Shown: one piece after another, positions 44,672-54,308 of the stretch
Layout of the letters: each line of letters starts with the position of its first letter
How positions within the stretch are numbered: position 1 is the first letter of the stretch
Assembly (NCBI RefSeq): GCF_000378165.1
Contig: NZ_KB899343.1
Coordinates: 18,286 to 82,285, forward strand
From: Saccharibacter floricola DSM 15669
GTDB lineage: Bacteria; Pseudomonadota; Alphaproteobacteria; Acetobacterales; Acetobacteraceae
Direction: 5' to 3'
Length of the DNA: 64,000 nt
Notes under the pieces: generated by a model
Databases searched by the model: none
Told to the model about the DNA's origin: nothing
Seen by the model: only the letters and a program-made list of their open reading frames with translations
Translations under genes and position numbers: made by a program

Positions 44672-47521
44672 ATGGCCAATGATACAGAGAAAAGTCCCCT
44701 AAATCAGCTTGCTCGTTGTGGTCAGTCGATTTGGCTTGACTTCATTCGTCGTGATTTCACGACGAATGGGTCGCTCAAAGAGCTGGTTGACCATAATGTT
44801 GTGCGAGGGGTGACCTCTAACCCCTCCATTTTTGAGAAGGCGATTGGCCATGGGGCGGAGTATGAAGAGGAAACACGCGCGCTTTTGGCTCAAAAATCGC
44901 TTTCAGCAGGGGAGCTGTACGAGCATTTAGCCGTTGAGGACATTCAACACGCTTGTGACGTTTTAGCGCCTGTTTTTAATGCGACGAATAAGCGTGACGG
45001 TTATGTAAGCTTTGAGGTCTCTCCTTACATTGCTCATGATCAGGACGCGACTCTTCATGAAGCGCGGCGCTTATGGCGGGCTGTCGCTCGTGATAATCTC
45101 ATGATTAAAATCCCAGCAACGGTTGAGGCTGTTGGTGCTGTTCGTCAGGCGATTGCTGAGGGTATCAATGTTAATGTGACGCTGCTTTTCTCCATTGAGC
45201 TTTATAAGGACATTTTAGAGGCTTATATCGCTGGGCTAGAAGCGCGGGTTGCTCAGGGAAAAGCCATTGACCACGTTGCGAGTGTGGCTTCCTTCTTCGT
45301 TAGTCGTATCGATACAAAAATTGATGCCGAGATTGATCGCCGTGTTGCGGATGGCGATCTGCAGGCAGGGGCTCTTCAAGCGTTGCGTGGTAAGGTGGCC
45401 ATTGCAAATGCTACTTGTGCTTACCATTATTATAAAGAGGTGACGGAGAGTGAGCGTTGGAAGGCGCTGGCCGCTCAGGGTGCTCAGACGCAGCGTCTCC
45501 TTTGGGCAAGCACGAGCACGAAAGATAAAGCTTATCGCGACGTGCTTTATGTCGAGGAGCTCATTGGTGATGCTACAGTTAATACGCTGCCTCCAATAAC
45601 GTTAGAGGCGTTTCGTGATCATGGTGTTGCGCAGCCTCGCCTAGCAGAAGGAGCTGAGGAGGCACGTCATGTTTTGACACAAGCTGACCGGCTTGGTTTA
45701 AAACTGGATGATATAACTGACACTTTATTAACTGAAGGATGTGCAGCATTCTGCTTATCCTTTGACGCGCTTTTGGGCGCGGTTGCAGCACGGCGGGAGG
45801 CAGTTTTGGGCGAAAAACTTCTAACAGTATCAAATGCGCTGCCCGATGATATGGCAGCTTCTGTAGTAGCGGCTGAAAAAGAATGGAGCCGCGAAGATAA
45901 AATACGTCGCTTGTGGGAGCGAGACGCGTCTGTCTGGACGAATGGCTCAGAGAGCAAGTGGCTTGGATGGTTGACCGCTGCGCAAGATGGGCTTGCGAAT
46001 ATTGATGCGTATAACCGCCTTGCACAGGACGTTAAAACCCACGGTTACAAAGATGTTCTGCTGCTCGGTATGGGGGGCTCCAGCCTTGGCCCAGAGGTGT
46101 TGGAGAAAACGTTTGGCCGTGTTGACGGTGGCCCTACGCTGCATGTCCTTGATAGTACGGATCCACAGCAAATTGCGACGTTCCGTGATGCGGTGGATCT
46201 TGGGAATACGCTCTTCATTGTTTCCAGTAAGTCTGGTAGCACGTTAGAACCAAACATCTTGCTGGCTTATTTCTGGGAACAGGCCAAGAAAGCCCTTGGA
46301 CGGGAGCCGAGCGAGCGTTTTGTTGCGGTGACAGATCCAGGCTCGGCGATGGAGCAGAAAGCCAAGGATCATGGCTTCAGTCATATCTTTTACGGTAATC
46401 CTGAAATCGGTGGCCGCTATTCGGTACTGTCTCCCTTTGGGCTAACACCCGCAGCAGCGGCTGGCTATGATGTCCGCGCCTTTTTGGAAAATGTGCAGTT
46501 GATGGTGGCGTCATGTGATGCGACGGTACCAGCGATGGTGAACCCCGGCGTGCAGTTAGGGTTAGCACTTGGCGTGGCGGCAACCTCTTTTGGGCGCGAT
46601 AAAATTACTTTTGTGGCCTCACCGGAGATTGCTTCTTTAGGGGCATGGCTTGAACAGCTTTTGGCTGAGAGTACGGGTAAGCGCGGCACAGGTCTCATCC
46701 CCTTTGATGGGGAAACATTGGGAGAGCCTAGCGTTTATGGTCAAGATCGTGTATTCGTAGAGTTGCGTCTCGGGCATGAGCCTGTAGATTCACGCTTGAA
46801 GGCGCTGCGTGAGGTTGGTCATCCAGTGTTGGGGCTTCATCTTCAGACACCGGAACAGATTGGTCAGGCTTTCTTCGCTTTTGAGTTTGCAACGGCGGTT
46901 GCAGGGTCAATCCTTGGGATTGATCCTTTTGATCAGCCAGATGTGGAATTCAGCAAAGTGGAAACACGAAAGCTGACTGAAGCTTACGCAGAAACAGGTC
47001 ATCTGCCGGAAGAGGTTCCGTTTGCATCGGATGGGTCTCTGACATTTTATGCGGATGACAAAAATGCGGCTGCCCTCGGAACAGGAGATGCAGCATCAGT
47101 CCTGGGGGCACATTTTAAACGTGTTGGAGCAGGGGATTATATCGGTCTGTTAGCCTATATTGAGCGTAACAGCTCGCACACTCAGTGGGAGCAAGACGTT
47201 CGTCTTATGTTGAGAGACCGCCTGCATGTGGCGACGGCTGCCCAATTTGGGCCCCGTTTCCTTCATTCGACCGGCCAGGCTTATAAAGGGGGCCCCAATA
47301 GTGGTGTGTTCTTGCAAATAACAGCAGAAGATGCTGCTGATCTGGCAATTCCTCATCACGCTTACACATTTGGTGTGGTGAAAGCAGCGCAAGCGCGCGG
47401 GGATTTTGATGTCTTAGCATCCCGTGGCCGTCGTGCATTGCGTGTGCATATTACCGGACCCCTCAGCGAAGGTCTCGAACGCCTCGCCAAGGTGCTGTCT
47501 GATGTTGTGAAAGGAGCTTAA
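44672..47521 (+). CDS. tal-pgi: Transaldolase / glucose-6-phosphate isomerase fusion
   Basis: 949-aa bifunctional protein. Residues 1 to about 375 are transaldolase, with the Schiff-base Lys146 in NLMIKIPAT, GVTSNPSIFEKAI near 46-58 and NVNVTLLFSIELY near 171-183. From about residue 400 to the end is phosphoglucose isomerase, with LLLGMGGSSLGPEVLE near 462-477 and FIVSSKSGSTLEPN near 514-527. It interconverts sedoheptulose-7-P/glyceraldehyde-3-P with erythrose-4-P/fructose-6-P and then fructose-6-P with glucose-6-P. This fusion is known from acetic acid bacteria and cyanobacteria/actinobacteria relatives. It lies 24 nt after tkt and 3 nt before gnd. Confidence 0.95.
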   Translation: MANDTEKSPLNQLARCGQSIWLDFIRRDFTTNGSLKELVDHNVVRGVTSNPSIFEKAIGHGAEYEEETRALLAQKSLSAGELYEHLAVEDIQHACDVLAPVFNATNKRDGYVSFEVSPYIAHDQDATLHEARRLWRAVARDNLMIKIPATVEAVGAVRQAIAEGINVNVTLLFSIELYKDILEAYIAGLEARVAQGKAIDHVASVASFFVSRIDTKIDAEIDRRVADGDLQAGALQALRGKVAIANATCAYHYYKEVTESERWKALAAQGAQTQRLLWASTSTKDKAYRDVLYVEELIGDATVNTLPPITLEAFRDHGVAQPRLAEGAEEARHVLTQADRLGLKLDDITDTLLTEGCAAFCLSFDALLGAVAARREAVLGEKLLTVSNALPDDMAASVVAAEKEWSREDKIRRLWERDASVWTNGSESKWLGWLTAAQDGLANIDAYNRLAQDVKTHGYKDVLLLGMGGSSLGPEVLEKTFGRVDGGPTLHVLDSTDPQQIATFRDAVDLGNTLFIVSSKSGSTLEPNILLAYFWEQAKKALGREPSERFVAVTDPGSAMEQKAKDHGFSHIFYGNPEIGGRYSVLSPFGLTPAAAAGYDVRAFLENVQLMVASCDATVPAMVNPGVQLGLALGVAATSFGRDKITFVASPEIASLGAWLEQLLAESTGKRGTGLIPFDGETLGEPSVYGQDRVFVELRLGHEPVDSRLKALREVGHPVLGLHLQTPEQIGQAFFAFEFATAVAGSILGIDPFDQPDVEFSKVETRKLTEAYAETGHLPEEVPFASDGSLTFYADDKNAAALGTGDAASVLGAHFKRVGAGDYIGLLAYIERNSSHTQWEQDVRLMLRDRLHVATAAQFGPRFLHSTGQAYKGGPNSGVFLQITAEDAADLAIPHHAYTFGVVKAAQARGDFDVLASRGRRALRVHITGPLSEGLERLAKVLSDVVKGA

Positions 47522-47524
47522 TGA

Positions 47525-48526
47525 ATGCGTATCGGAATTATCGGACTAGGTCGTATGGGCGGAAATATTGCGGTTCGTCTAACGCGACATGGGCATGATG
47601 TTGTAACATTCGACCGTACTCCTGCCGTGATTGATAAGATCGTGGACCGGTGTGAGCCAGGACGTGCGCAGGGGGCTCCTACTTTTGAAGACATGGCGCA
47701 TCTGCTGGAGAATGAAGAGCGCCGTGTTATTTGGAGCATGTTGCCAGCTGGCGAGGTGACCGAAAACTGCATTAAAAAGCTCGCGCCTTTATTGCGTAAA
47801 GGTGACATCATCATTGATGGTGGTAATACCTATTACAAAGAAGATGTACGCCGTGCACATGAGCTGGCTGAAAAAGGCATTGATTATATTGATGTCGGTA
47901 CGTCCGGTGGTGTGTGGGGCTTAGAGCGCGGCTATTGCATGATGTATGGTGGTGAGCGCGCCGCTGCGGATTATATTGATCCGATCTTGAGTGCGTTAGC
48001 ACCAGGGATTGGTGAGATTCAGCGCACACCAGACCGTGATGATGGCCGTCACGATCCACGTGCTGAGCAGGGGTATCTCTATTGTGGCCCAGCCGGTTCG
48101 GGCCATTTTGTGAAGATGATTCATAACGGCATTGAATATGGTATGATGCAGGCCTTTGCTGAAGGGTTTGATGTTCTGAAGTCTAAGAACTCACCTGCAA
48201 TGCCAGAAGATCAGCGTTATGATCTAAACCTGGCGGATGTGGCAGAAGTCTGGCGTCGTGGGAGCGTTGTCTCCTCTTGGCTGCTTGATTTGACGGCAGA
48301 AGCGCTGACGCGTTCTCATGATCTGTCTGAGTTTAGCGGTGAAGTTCAGGATTCTGGTGAAGGACGTTGGACAATCGAAGCAGCGATTGAGGAAGATGTG
48401 CCAGCCCCTGTCATGACCGCAGCGTTATTCACGCGCTTCCGTTCACGCACAGGCAATAATTTTGCTGAAAAAGCACTGTCTGCCATGCGGTATGGCTTTG
48501 GCGGTCACGTCGAACGTAAAAAATAA
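47525..48526 (+). CDS. gnd: 6-phosphogluconate dehydrogenase, short decarboxylating type
   Basis: 333-aa enzyme giving ribulose-5-phosphate, CO2 and a reduced nicotinamide cofactor. The Rossmann motif [11 protein letters not shown] is at residues 4-14; [11 protein letters not shown] near 98 and [21 protein letters not shown] near 121 are substrate-site hallmarks, with [13 protein letters not shown] near 195. It belongs to the short (about 330 aa) GndA class, often NAD-preferring, rather than the 470-aa enterobacterial class. It starts 3 nt after tal-pgi. Confidence 0.95.
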   Translation: MRIGIIGLGRMGGNIAVRLTRHGHDVVTFDRTPAVIDKIVDRCEPGRAQGAPTFEDMAHLLENEERRVIWSMLPAGEVTENCIKKLAPLLRKGDIIIDGGNTYYKEDVRRAHELAEKGIDYIDVGTSGGVWGLERGYCMMYGGERAAADYIDPILSALAPGIGEIQRTPDRDDGRHDPRAEQGYLYCGPAGSGHFVKMIHNGIEYGMMQAFAEGFDVLKSKNSPAMPEDQRYDLNLADVAEVWRRGSVVSSWLLDLTAEALTRSHDLSEFSGEVQDSGEGRWTIEAAIEEDVPAPVMTAALFTRFRSRTGNNFAEKALSAMRYGFGGHVERKK

Positions 48527-48597
48527 CATCTTGATGATCAGGGAGCGTGCCGGGTTCGCCGCGCTCCCGGTTCCCTCCTTGATCGGAGTGCGTACTT

Positions 48598-49428
48598 ATG
48601 ACTAGCGACTCAGCTTCTTCTATTCGACTCGTTCTCTCTGATATGGACGGAACGATTTTGTCGTCAGAGCGTGTTCTTTCCTCCAAAACTCAGATGGCGG
48701 TGCGACATTTAAGAGATGTCGGCATTCCTGTAGCGCTTGTTAGTGCACGCCCTCCTCAAGGGATGGTGCCCTATATCCGCCAGTTAGAGCTTCAAGGCCC
48801 ATGTGCGGCTTTTAATGGCGGACTGATTTTTGATGCTGACGGCGCAATTAAGTACAATATCGTGTTTCCCACGTCTGTCGCGCAGGCGCTATTGAGCTGT
48901 TTGGCGGCCCATGAGGGTGATGTGTGGTTTCAGAATAAAGACCGCTGGAGCGTGCGTGATGCGACGCGATCTTTTGTCACCAATGAGAGCCGGATTATCG
49001 GGGTGCAGCCTTACGAGGTTGAGAACCTCGCTGCTGAAGCTGGTGACGTGAATCGTATCATTGCGATTGGTGACAATGTCGAAAAAGCGGCGCGTTTAGA
49101 ACAAGAGCTTGGTGAAAAATTCGCCGGTCAAGCGAGTGTGCTGCGCTCAACCCCCACGAAAATTAACATTACTCCTGCTCAGGCGACAAAGGGGCATGCG
49201 CTTCATAAACTTGCGTCATTCTACAATGTGTCAGCTCAACAGGTAGCGTGTTTGGGTGATGCGCAAAATGATCTTCCTATGCTGTGTGAAGCAGGAATGA
49301 GCATCGCTATGGGGCAGGCTCCCGAGACTGTGAAGGAAAAAGCAGCCCATATTACAGGAAGTAATGCAGAGGATGGCTGGGCAGATGCGGTTGAAAGGTT
49401 CATTATGCCCCACGTAGTGCATAGTTGA
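48598..49428 (+). CDS. HAD superfamily hydrolase, Cof type (IIB)
   Basis: 276-aa phosphatase with the nucleophile motif LSDMDGTIL near residues 13-21, the C2B cap of Cof-type HAD proteins in the middle and the C-terminal motifs LGDAQNDLPML near 220-230. Members remove phosphate from sugar phosphates or pyridoxal phosphate. Its position between gnd and pgl suggests a sugar-phosphate substrate, but this is inference. A 7-bp hairpin (GGGAGCG/CGCTCCC) lies in the 71-nt gap before it. Confidence 0.88.
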   Translation: MTSDSASSIRLVLSDMDGTILSSERVLSSKTQMAVRHLRDVGIPVALVSARPPQGMVPYIRQLELQGPCAAFNGGLIFDADGAIKYNIVFPTSVAQALLSCLAAHEGDVWFQNKDRWSVRDATRSFVTNESRIIGVQPYEVENLAAEAGDVNRIIAIGDNVEKAARLEQELGEKFAGQASVLRSTPTKINITPAQATKGHALHKLASFYNVSAQQVACLGDAQNDLPMLCEAGMSIAMGQAPETVKEKAAHITGSNAEDGWADAVERFIMPHVVHS

Positions 49429-49452
49429 TTCTACTGATTCGGGAGCAGGAAC

Positions 49453-50196
49453 ATGACAACCGATATGCGGCATGCCGTATTTGAAGTTCTTTCGGATGTC
49501 GACGCGGTCGCCATGCGTATGGCTGAGCTGTTTATTGAAGCCGTCCAGAACCGTCCAGGGGAGCGTATTCGTATTGCGTTGTCGGGTGGTTCAACCCCTA
49601 AGCGCTTATTTGCGATTTTAGCGCGTCCGGAAGTGGCTCAAAAAGTCGATTGGAAACGCGTTGAAATCTTTTATGGGGATGAACGCCACGTACCGGTCGG
49701 TCATGCTGACAGTAATCAGAGCATGGCGGAAAGTTTACTTCTGTCGAAAGTCCCGCTTCCAGCAGAGCAGATTCACCCAATGCCAACGCAGGGTCAGGCC
49801 CGCGAGGATGCGCAGCGTTATCAAGAGGTGATGGAAGCGTCCTATGGGGCTGAAACCCTAGAGAAAGGCCGACCTTTCTTTGATGTGGTGATGCTAGGTT
49901 TGGGCACGGATGGGCATACAGCTTCTTTGTTTCCTGGTGAGCCTGTGTTGGATGAAACCAAGGCATGGGTGTCTGTGTCTGATCCAAAGACAGCACCTCA
50001 TGAACGTTTGACGTTGACCTATCCCGCAATTGCTTCAAGCCGTAACATTGTTTTCTTGGTGACAGGGGACAATAAGGTGCCGATGTTGCGACGTCTGCGC
50101 GAGGGGGATAGCAGCATTCCATCTGGGCGTATTGTTTCGGAAGGTAAAATTCTGGTACTGGCTGATCGTGCAGCCGCCGGAGAACACACTTCATGA
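49453..50196 (+). CDS. pgl: 6-phosphogluconolactonase
   Basis: 247-aa enzyme hydrolysing 6-phosphogluconolactone, of the DevB/SOL family with a NagB-like fold. LSGGSTPKRLFAIL near residues 43-56, the IFYGDERHVPVGHADSNQ segment near 74-91 and GLGTDGHTASLFPG near 152-165 with the catalytic His are present. It overlaps rpiA by 4 nt (ATGA), so the two are coupled. Confidence 0.94.
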   Translation: MTTDMRHAVFEVLSDVDAVAMRMAELFIEAVQNRPGERIRIALSGGSTPKRLFAILARPEVAQKVDWKRVEIFYGDERHVPVGHADSNQSMAESLLLSKVPLPAEQIHPMPTQGQAREDAQRYQEVMEASYGAETLEKGRPFFDVVMLGLGTDGHTASLFPGEPVLDETKAWVSVSDPKTAPHERLTLTYPAIASSRNIVFLVTGDNKVPMLRRLREGDSSIPSGRIVSEGKILVLADRAAAGEHTS

Positions 50197-50879
50197 ATGT
50201 TGATGATTGCAAGAGAATGACAGCTCGCCACGCTGCGGACCTCGTCCAGTCCGGCATGGTCGTCGGTTTGGGAACGGGGAGCACAGCCGCTTTTTTAGTA
50301 GAGCGTTTGGGTGAGCGTGTCGCAGAAGGGCTGAATATACTGGGAATCCCAACATCAGAGAGCACGGCAGCGCTTGCACGTGCTGTGGGGATCCCGATCA
50401 CAACTTTTGCGGATCATCCAGAACTTGATATTGCTATTGACGGAGCGGATGAAGTAGAGCGCGGCTCTCTTCATATCATCAAAGGACTCGGGGGTGCCTT
50501 GTTGCGTGAGAAAATTGTTGCTCATGCAGCGAAGCGTTTTGTTGTGATGATTGATGCAACAAAGCCCGTTGACCGATTGGGGGAACGAACTCCTGTTCCT
50601 GTGGAGATCACCCCATTTGGTTCAGAGTGCACGGCGGCACGTCTTCAAAAATTGGGCGCTCAGATCATTCGGCCACGCCGTACCTTGGCGGGAGAGATGT
50701 TCGTCACAGATAACGGAAACATGATACTCGACTGTGCTTTCGGCCCGATTGCGGATGTGCCAGCTTTGGCAACACGCATTGACGGGACTGTGGGTGTGGT
50801 GGAGCATGGGTTGTTTCCAAAGATGGCAACCGATGTGCTGGTTGCAACAGAACGAGAGGTTGAACAATGGACGCCATGA
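50193..50879 (+). CDS. rpiA: Ribose-5-phosphate isomerase A
   Basis: 228-aa enzyme interconverting ribose-5-P and ribulose-5-P. VVGLGTGSTAAF near residues 23-34, the acidic IDGADEV motif near 84-90, KGLGGALLREKIV near 97-109 (catalytic Lys and substrate loop) and the C-terminal GTVGVVEHGLF stretch are conserved. Its ATG overlaps the pgl stop; its end overlaps gntK by 13 nt. Confidence 0.95.
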   Translation: MNVDDCKRMTARHAADLVQSGMVVGLGTGSTAAFLVERLGERVAEGLNILGIPTSESTAALARAVGIPITTFADHPELDIAIDGADEVERGSLHIIKGLGGALLREKIVAHAAKRFVVMIDATKPVDRLGERTPVPVEITPFGSECTAARLQKLGAQIIRPRRTLAGEMFVTDNGNMILDCAFGPIADVPALATRIDGTVGVVEHGLFPKMATDVLVATEREVEQWTP

Positions 50880-51439
50880 CTCAAGAGTCTACAAAGTCTC
50901 AGGCAGTGTCTGATATTGTTCCGCATTATGTTGTTGTTATGGGTGTTTCCGGAACGGGAAAAACAACGGTTGCGGAAATGCTGGCTCAAACAATGAATTG
51001 GCCCTTCCAGGAAGGGGATGCTCTTCATCCACCTGCCAATGTTGAAAAAATGCGTTCAGGTCATCCTTTGGATGATAATGACCGCGCACCATGGCTGGAG
51101 CTATGTCGTGAGTGGTTGGCAAAGCAAGTGCAGGGCGGTCATGGCGCTGTTCTAACCTGTTCTGCCTTAAAACGTAGTTATCGTAATATTTTAGACAAGG
51201 GGATTCCGGTACAATTTGTGTATCTGAAGGTGGATCCTGAGGTGGTGAAAGAGCGTCTGGAAGCACGGACAGGCCATTATATGCCGCCAACATTGCTACC
51301 CAGCCAGTTTGCGACCCTTGAAGAACCGACTGAGGATGAACCTGTGATTGTCGTTCCTGGTGATGCTGGGCCGGAAATTCTGTTGCAGCGTATTTTAGAG
51401 CGTTTGCGTCGCGTGCCACCGCCAGAGGAGCAGGCGTAA
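50867..51439 (+). CDS. gntK: Gluconokinase
   Basis: 190-aa P-loop kinase phosphorylating gluconate to 6-phosphogluconate, feeding the pathway encoded just upstream. Walker A GVSGTGKTT is at residues 26-34, the FQEGDALHPPANVEKM segment with LDDNDRAPWL follows near 46-75, and CSALKRSYRNIL near 102. GAGAGG with 7-nt spacing supports ATG 50867; ATG 50876, overlapping the rpiA stop as ATGA, is also possible. It ends the operon before a strong terminator. Confidence 0.95.
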   Translation: MDAMTQESTKSQAVSDIVPHYVVVMGVSGTGKTTVAEMLAQTMNWPFQEGDALHPPANVEKMRSGHPLDDNDRAPWLELCREWLAKQVQGGHGAVLTCSALKRSYRNILDKGIPVQFVYLKVDPEVVKERLEARTGHYMPPTLLPSQFATLEEPTEDEPVIVVPGDAGPEILLQRILERLRRVPPPEEQA

Positions 51440-51466
51440 CGTTAAAAGAGCCTATAGTTCTTTTGT

Positions 51467-51500
51467 AAAAAGCGGCAGGGATGTTTTCCTGCCGCTTTTT
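51467..51500. terminator. Bidirectional terminator after gntK
   Basis: AAAAAGCGGCAGG / CCTGCCGCTTTTT form a perfect 13-bp stem with an 8-nt loop. T-rich tails exist on both strands, fitting its place between convergent gntK and the ATPase gene. Confidence 0.9.
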
Positions 51501-51521
51501 GTATAGGGGGCTTGTGAAAAA

Positions 51522-52991
51522 TTAGTCGCTTGCTGTTTGCCAACCGGGGCCAATAATGGCGACGCGTCGTTGTCGTCCTTGTGTTTGGAGAATAATGGCT
51601 TCGCATTCTTCTAAATAATGTAATTGCCGGCGTGCACGACCAAGAGAGTGTGTGCCGTAGGCACGGGCAAGAGCAGCATCATCAGGGCAGGGGAGGCCAT
51701 CCATCGCAGCGCGAGCCAGTAGGAAGAAAACCGCCTGCATATCGTCAGGAAGACGGTTGGCGCGTTCTTCAATATCGTGCCATTCGGCACTTTGGGCACG
51801 TTCTCGGTCGATCCCACTTCGGATAGTCCCTAAAAGACGACGGAAGCGCTCCATATTTAACACTGTGCGTGGCAAGCCATTAAGCCGTGCGCGGAGCTGG
51901 AAGTCCTGATACAGCGTGGCAAATGGCCGGTAACCAGCGTCCGTTTCACTCACCATATCGGCAATAATCTGCCAGAGTTGTGCTGGATCGGGTGTATTCT
52001 CTTCTGTTGCCTGCGTGGCCTGCTCGTCGGCAGAGCGTTGAGCCCCATAGTGATCAAGCTGGGTGATGAGGTCTGGCTTAGGGGCCGTGGGCTCACGCCG
52101 TGGGCGTGGCGGCGGTTCCGTAGGTGCTTGCAGGATCATCTCACGCAGTTCTTCTGGAGGAAGGTTAGGCTGTTCGAGAGGGACAAGCTCAGGCCCACCC
52201 GCATGGCTTGCGGTTTCAACAGGGCCTATTTTGATGCGTTGTGGCCGGCGGCATAAAGCCGGGCCAAGGGCCATAAATTGCCCGCGATCAAGATCGCGAA
52301 AAGCCTCAGCAGCGCGACGTTCCATCCCCAGTAAATCAGCGGCGCGGCTCATATCAATATCAAGGAAAGTGCGTCCCATCAGAAAGTTAGACGCTTCGGC
52401 GGCAACATTTTTGGCCAGTTTCGCCAAACGCTGTGTGGCAATAATGCCTGCCATGCCGCGTTTACGGCCACGACACATCAGGTTTGTCATCGCGCTAAGT
52501 GAAAGGCGGCGGGCTTCATCGGAGGTATCGCCACCTGCGACCGGTGCAAAAAGCTGGGCCTCATCCACGACAATGAGGACAGGATACCAATAAGCGCGAG
52601 GGGTCTCGAACATGCCGGCAAGGAATGCGCCAACAGCACGAAGCTGGGCGTCTGGTTCGGAATGTTCCAGATTGAGGATGACAGAGGCGCGGTGCATACG
52701 GGCACGCTCTCCGGCAGTCCGAAGGCTCGCTTCTGTCTGGGTATCGGTGTCGATGACGAGATGGTTATATTTATCGGCTAATGTGACGAAATCCCCTTCA
52801 GGATCCACGATAACTTGCTGAACGAGGGATGCCGTTTGTTCTAGGAGACGGCGTAGCAAATGGGATTTCCCCGAGCCAGAATTGCCTTGTACAAGAAGGC
52901 GTGTTGCCAGCAATTCGGGCAGGTCAATAAGGGCCTCAGTGCCAGTTCTGTTCTGGCCGAGCACGATAGATCCGGGCATGGTTGACGTCAT
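51522..52991 (-). CDS. HerA-like / DUF87 ATP-binding protein
   Basis: 489-aa P-loop ATPase of the HerA/FtsK-like class. Walker A GNSGSGKSHLLR starts near residue 36, Walker B VLIVVDEAQLFAP near 138-150, and the arginine-rich CRGRKRGMAGIIATQRLAKL segment near 175-195 is typical of HerA-like helicases. The central region (about 290-350) is Pro/Gln-rich and likely a linker; the C-terminal part (about 440-489) resembles a winged-helix. The ATG at 52991 overlaps the upstream stop as ATGA, so the frame open to 53105 is not used. Related proteins take part in DNA end processing or DNA pumping; no NurA partner is visible here. Confidence 0.8.
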   Translation of the reverse strand: MTSTMPGSIVLGQNRTGTEALIDLPELLATRLLVQGNSGSGKSHLLRRLLEQTASLVQQVIVDPEGDFVTLADKYNHLVIDTDTQTEASLRTAGERARMHRASVILNLEHSEPDAQLRAVGAFLAGMFETPRAYWYPVLIVVDEAQLFAPVAGGDTSDEARRLSLSAMTNLMCRGRKRGMAGIIATQRLAKLAKNVAAEASNFLMGRTFLDIDMSRAADLLGMERRAAEAFRDLDRGQFMALGPALCRRPQRIKIGPVETASHAGGPELVPLEQPNLPPEELREMILQAPTEPPPRPRREPTAPKPDLITQLDHYGAQRSADEQATQATEENTPDPAQLWQIIADMVSETDAGYRPFATLYQDFQLRARLNGLPRTVLNMERFRRLLGTIRSGIDRERAQSAEWHDIEERANRLPDDMQAVFFLLARAAMDGLPCPDDAALARAYGTHSLGRARRQLHYLEECEAIILQTQGRQRRVAIIGPGWQTASD

Positions 52992-54226
52992 GGCGCTGTT
53001 ATACCGTTCCCTGAAGAGAAGAGCCAGCGATGAACGCCTTCTGTGCAGGTATAAGCAGTCGAAAAACAGCCTTGTAGAAGATACCCCCCCGTAGGGGCTT
53101 CCCAATCAAGCATTTCTCCGCAGGCAAAAACCCCCGGCTGATGACGGAGCATAAAATCATCGGTTAGAGCGCTATGTTTTAGCCCACCGGACGTAGAAAT
53201 GGCGCGGTCTAAGGGCATTGGAGCCGTTAAGGTAAGAGGAAGTTGCGTGACAGCACGGGTGAGTTCGTCTGGTGTTTGGGCGTGAGGTGCGCATTCGGAG
53301 AGGAGCGCGCGGGCGAAACGGTCTAGCCCGAGGGCTTTGCGTAAACGGTTACTACGACTTTCACGCGGGCGCTGGGATGCAAGGCGTTTATGAATAGCTT
53401 CGGCCGATAATGTAGGGCGGAGATTAAGGCTTAATGAAACGGTGTGGTGCGTTTGCAAAGCATCCCGCAGAAGTGGCGAAAGTGTATAGAGAGGAGCGCC
53501 TTCAAGGCCGCGGAGGGTTAGGATAAGATCGCCGCGATAATGATGTGTACCATACTGTAGGCGAATACCACGAAGTGTATCGCCCTCATGACGGTCGCTT
53601 AATGACTGCGGCCAACGAGGGACGAACCCGCAGTTAGAGGGGCCGAAGGGTGCACAAAGTGTGGGGAAAAGGGAGGCCCATTGCCCGTCACTCCCTAAGC
53701 GCGACCAGCTCGCTCCCCCTAAGGCAAGAACGCAGGCTTTATAGGGCACATGACGTGGGCCATGAGGTGTGTCGAACGTAGCCTCGTGAGCTGTGATGGC
53801 GGTAAGGCGGTGATGGGGCTGAAAATTGACCCCATGCTGTTCAAGTCGTGAGAGCCACGCGCGGAGCAGCGGGGATGCTTTGAGGCTTTTGAGAAAAATG
53901 CGCCCCGAACTGCCTATAAAACAGGGCTGACCTAGGTCTTCTGCCCAATGTTGCAAAGCTGAAGGGGGGAATTGACGTAGCGCAGGTTCAAGCCAAGAGT
54001 GCGCTTTCCCATAACGTGAGAGAAAATGATCAAAAGACTCGCTATGGGTTAGATTAAGGCCGCTACGTCCTGCCATAAGAAGTTTGCGCCCAGGTCGTGC
54101 CATATGGTCGAAAAGCGTGACCTTATGGCCATAATGGGCTAAGCGTTCAGCGGCAAAGAGACCAGCAGGCCCTCCTCCGATGACAATCACAGAAGAGAGA
54201 TGAGAAGCGGCTTTTTTGTCTATCAT
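52988..54226 (-). CDS. HI0933-family FAD-dependent oxidoreductase
   Basis: 412-aa flavoprotein of the HI0933/YhiN group. The FAD-binding VIGGGPAGLFAAERLA motif lies at residues 14-29, followed by the family-specific RPGRKLLMAGRSGLNLTHS segment near 45-63, the ALGGASWSRLGSDG motif near 167-180 and a C-terminal CGEMLDWEAPTGGYLLQ stretch near 373-389. Its substrate is unknown. It is co-transcribed with the ATPase gene by a 4-nt overlap. Confidence 0.88.
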   Translation of the reverse strand: MIDKKAASHLSSVIVIGGGPAGLFAAERLAHYGHKVTLFDHMARPGRKLLMAGRSGLNLTHSESFDHFLSRYGKAHSWLEPALRQFPPSALQHWAEDLGQPCFIGSSGRIFLKSLKASPLLRAWLSRLEQHGVNFQPHHRLTAITAHEATFDTPHGPRHVPYKACVLALGGASWSRLGSDGQWASLFPTLCAPFGPSNCGFVPRWPQSLSDRHEGDTLRGIRLQYGTHHYRGDLILTLRGLEGAPLYTLSPLLRDALQTHHTVSLSLNLRPTLSAEAIHKRLASQRPRESRSNRLRKALGLDRFARALLSECAPHAQTPDELTRAVTQLPLTLTAPMPLDRAISTSGGLKHSALTDDFMLRHQPGVFACGEMLDWEAPTGGYLLQGCFSTAYTCTEGVHRWLFSSGNGITAP

Positions 54227-54308
54227 AATGCGATTATTGCCACGAGAAGAAAGGTTTGTCAGGGTGTGCTGGCCAGCCTTATAGCGCAGTTAGGAAAGGA
54301 AGACCCGC

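Noticed and set aside
49598..50401. 267-codon minus-strand ORF
   Set aside because: Lies opposite pgl and rpiA, both with clear conserved motifs; its protein has a low-complexity Pro/Ser/Arg composition and no ribosome binding site or family.
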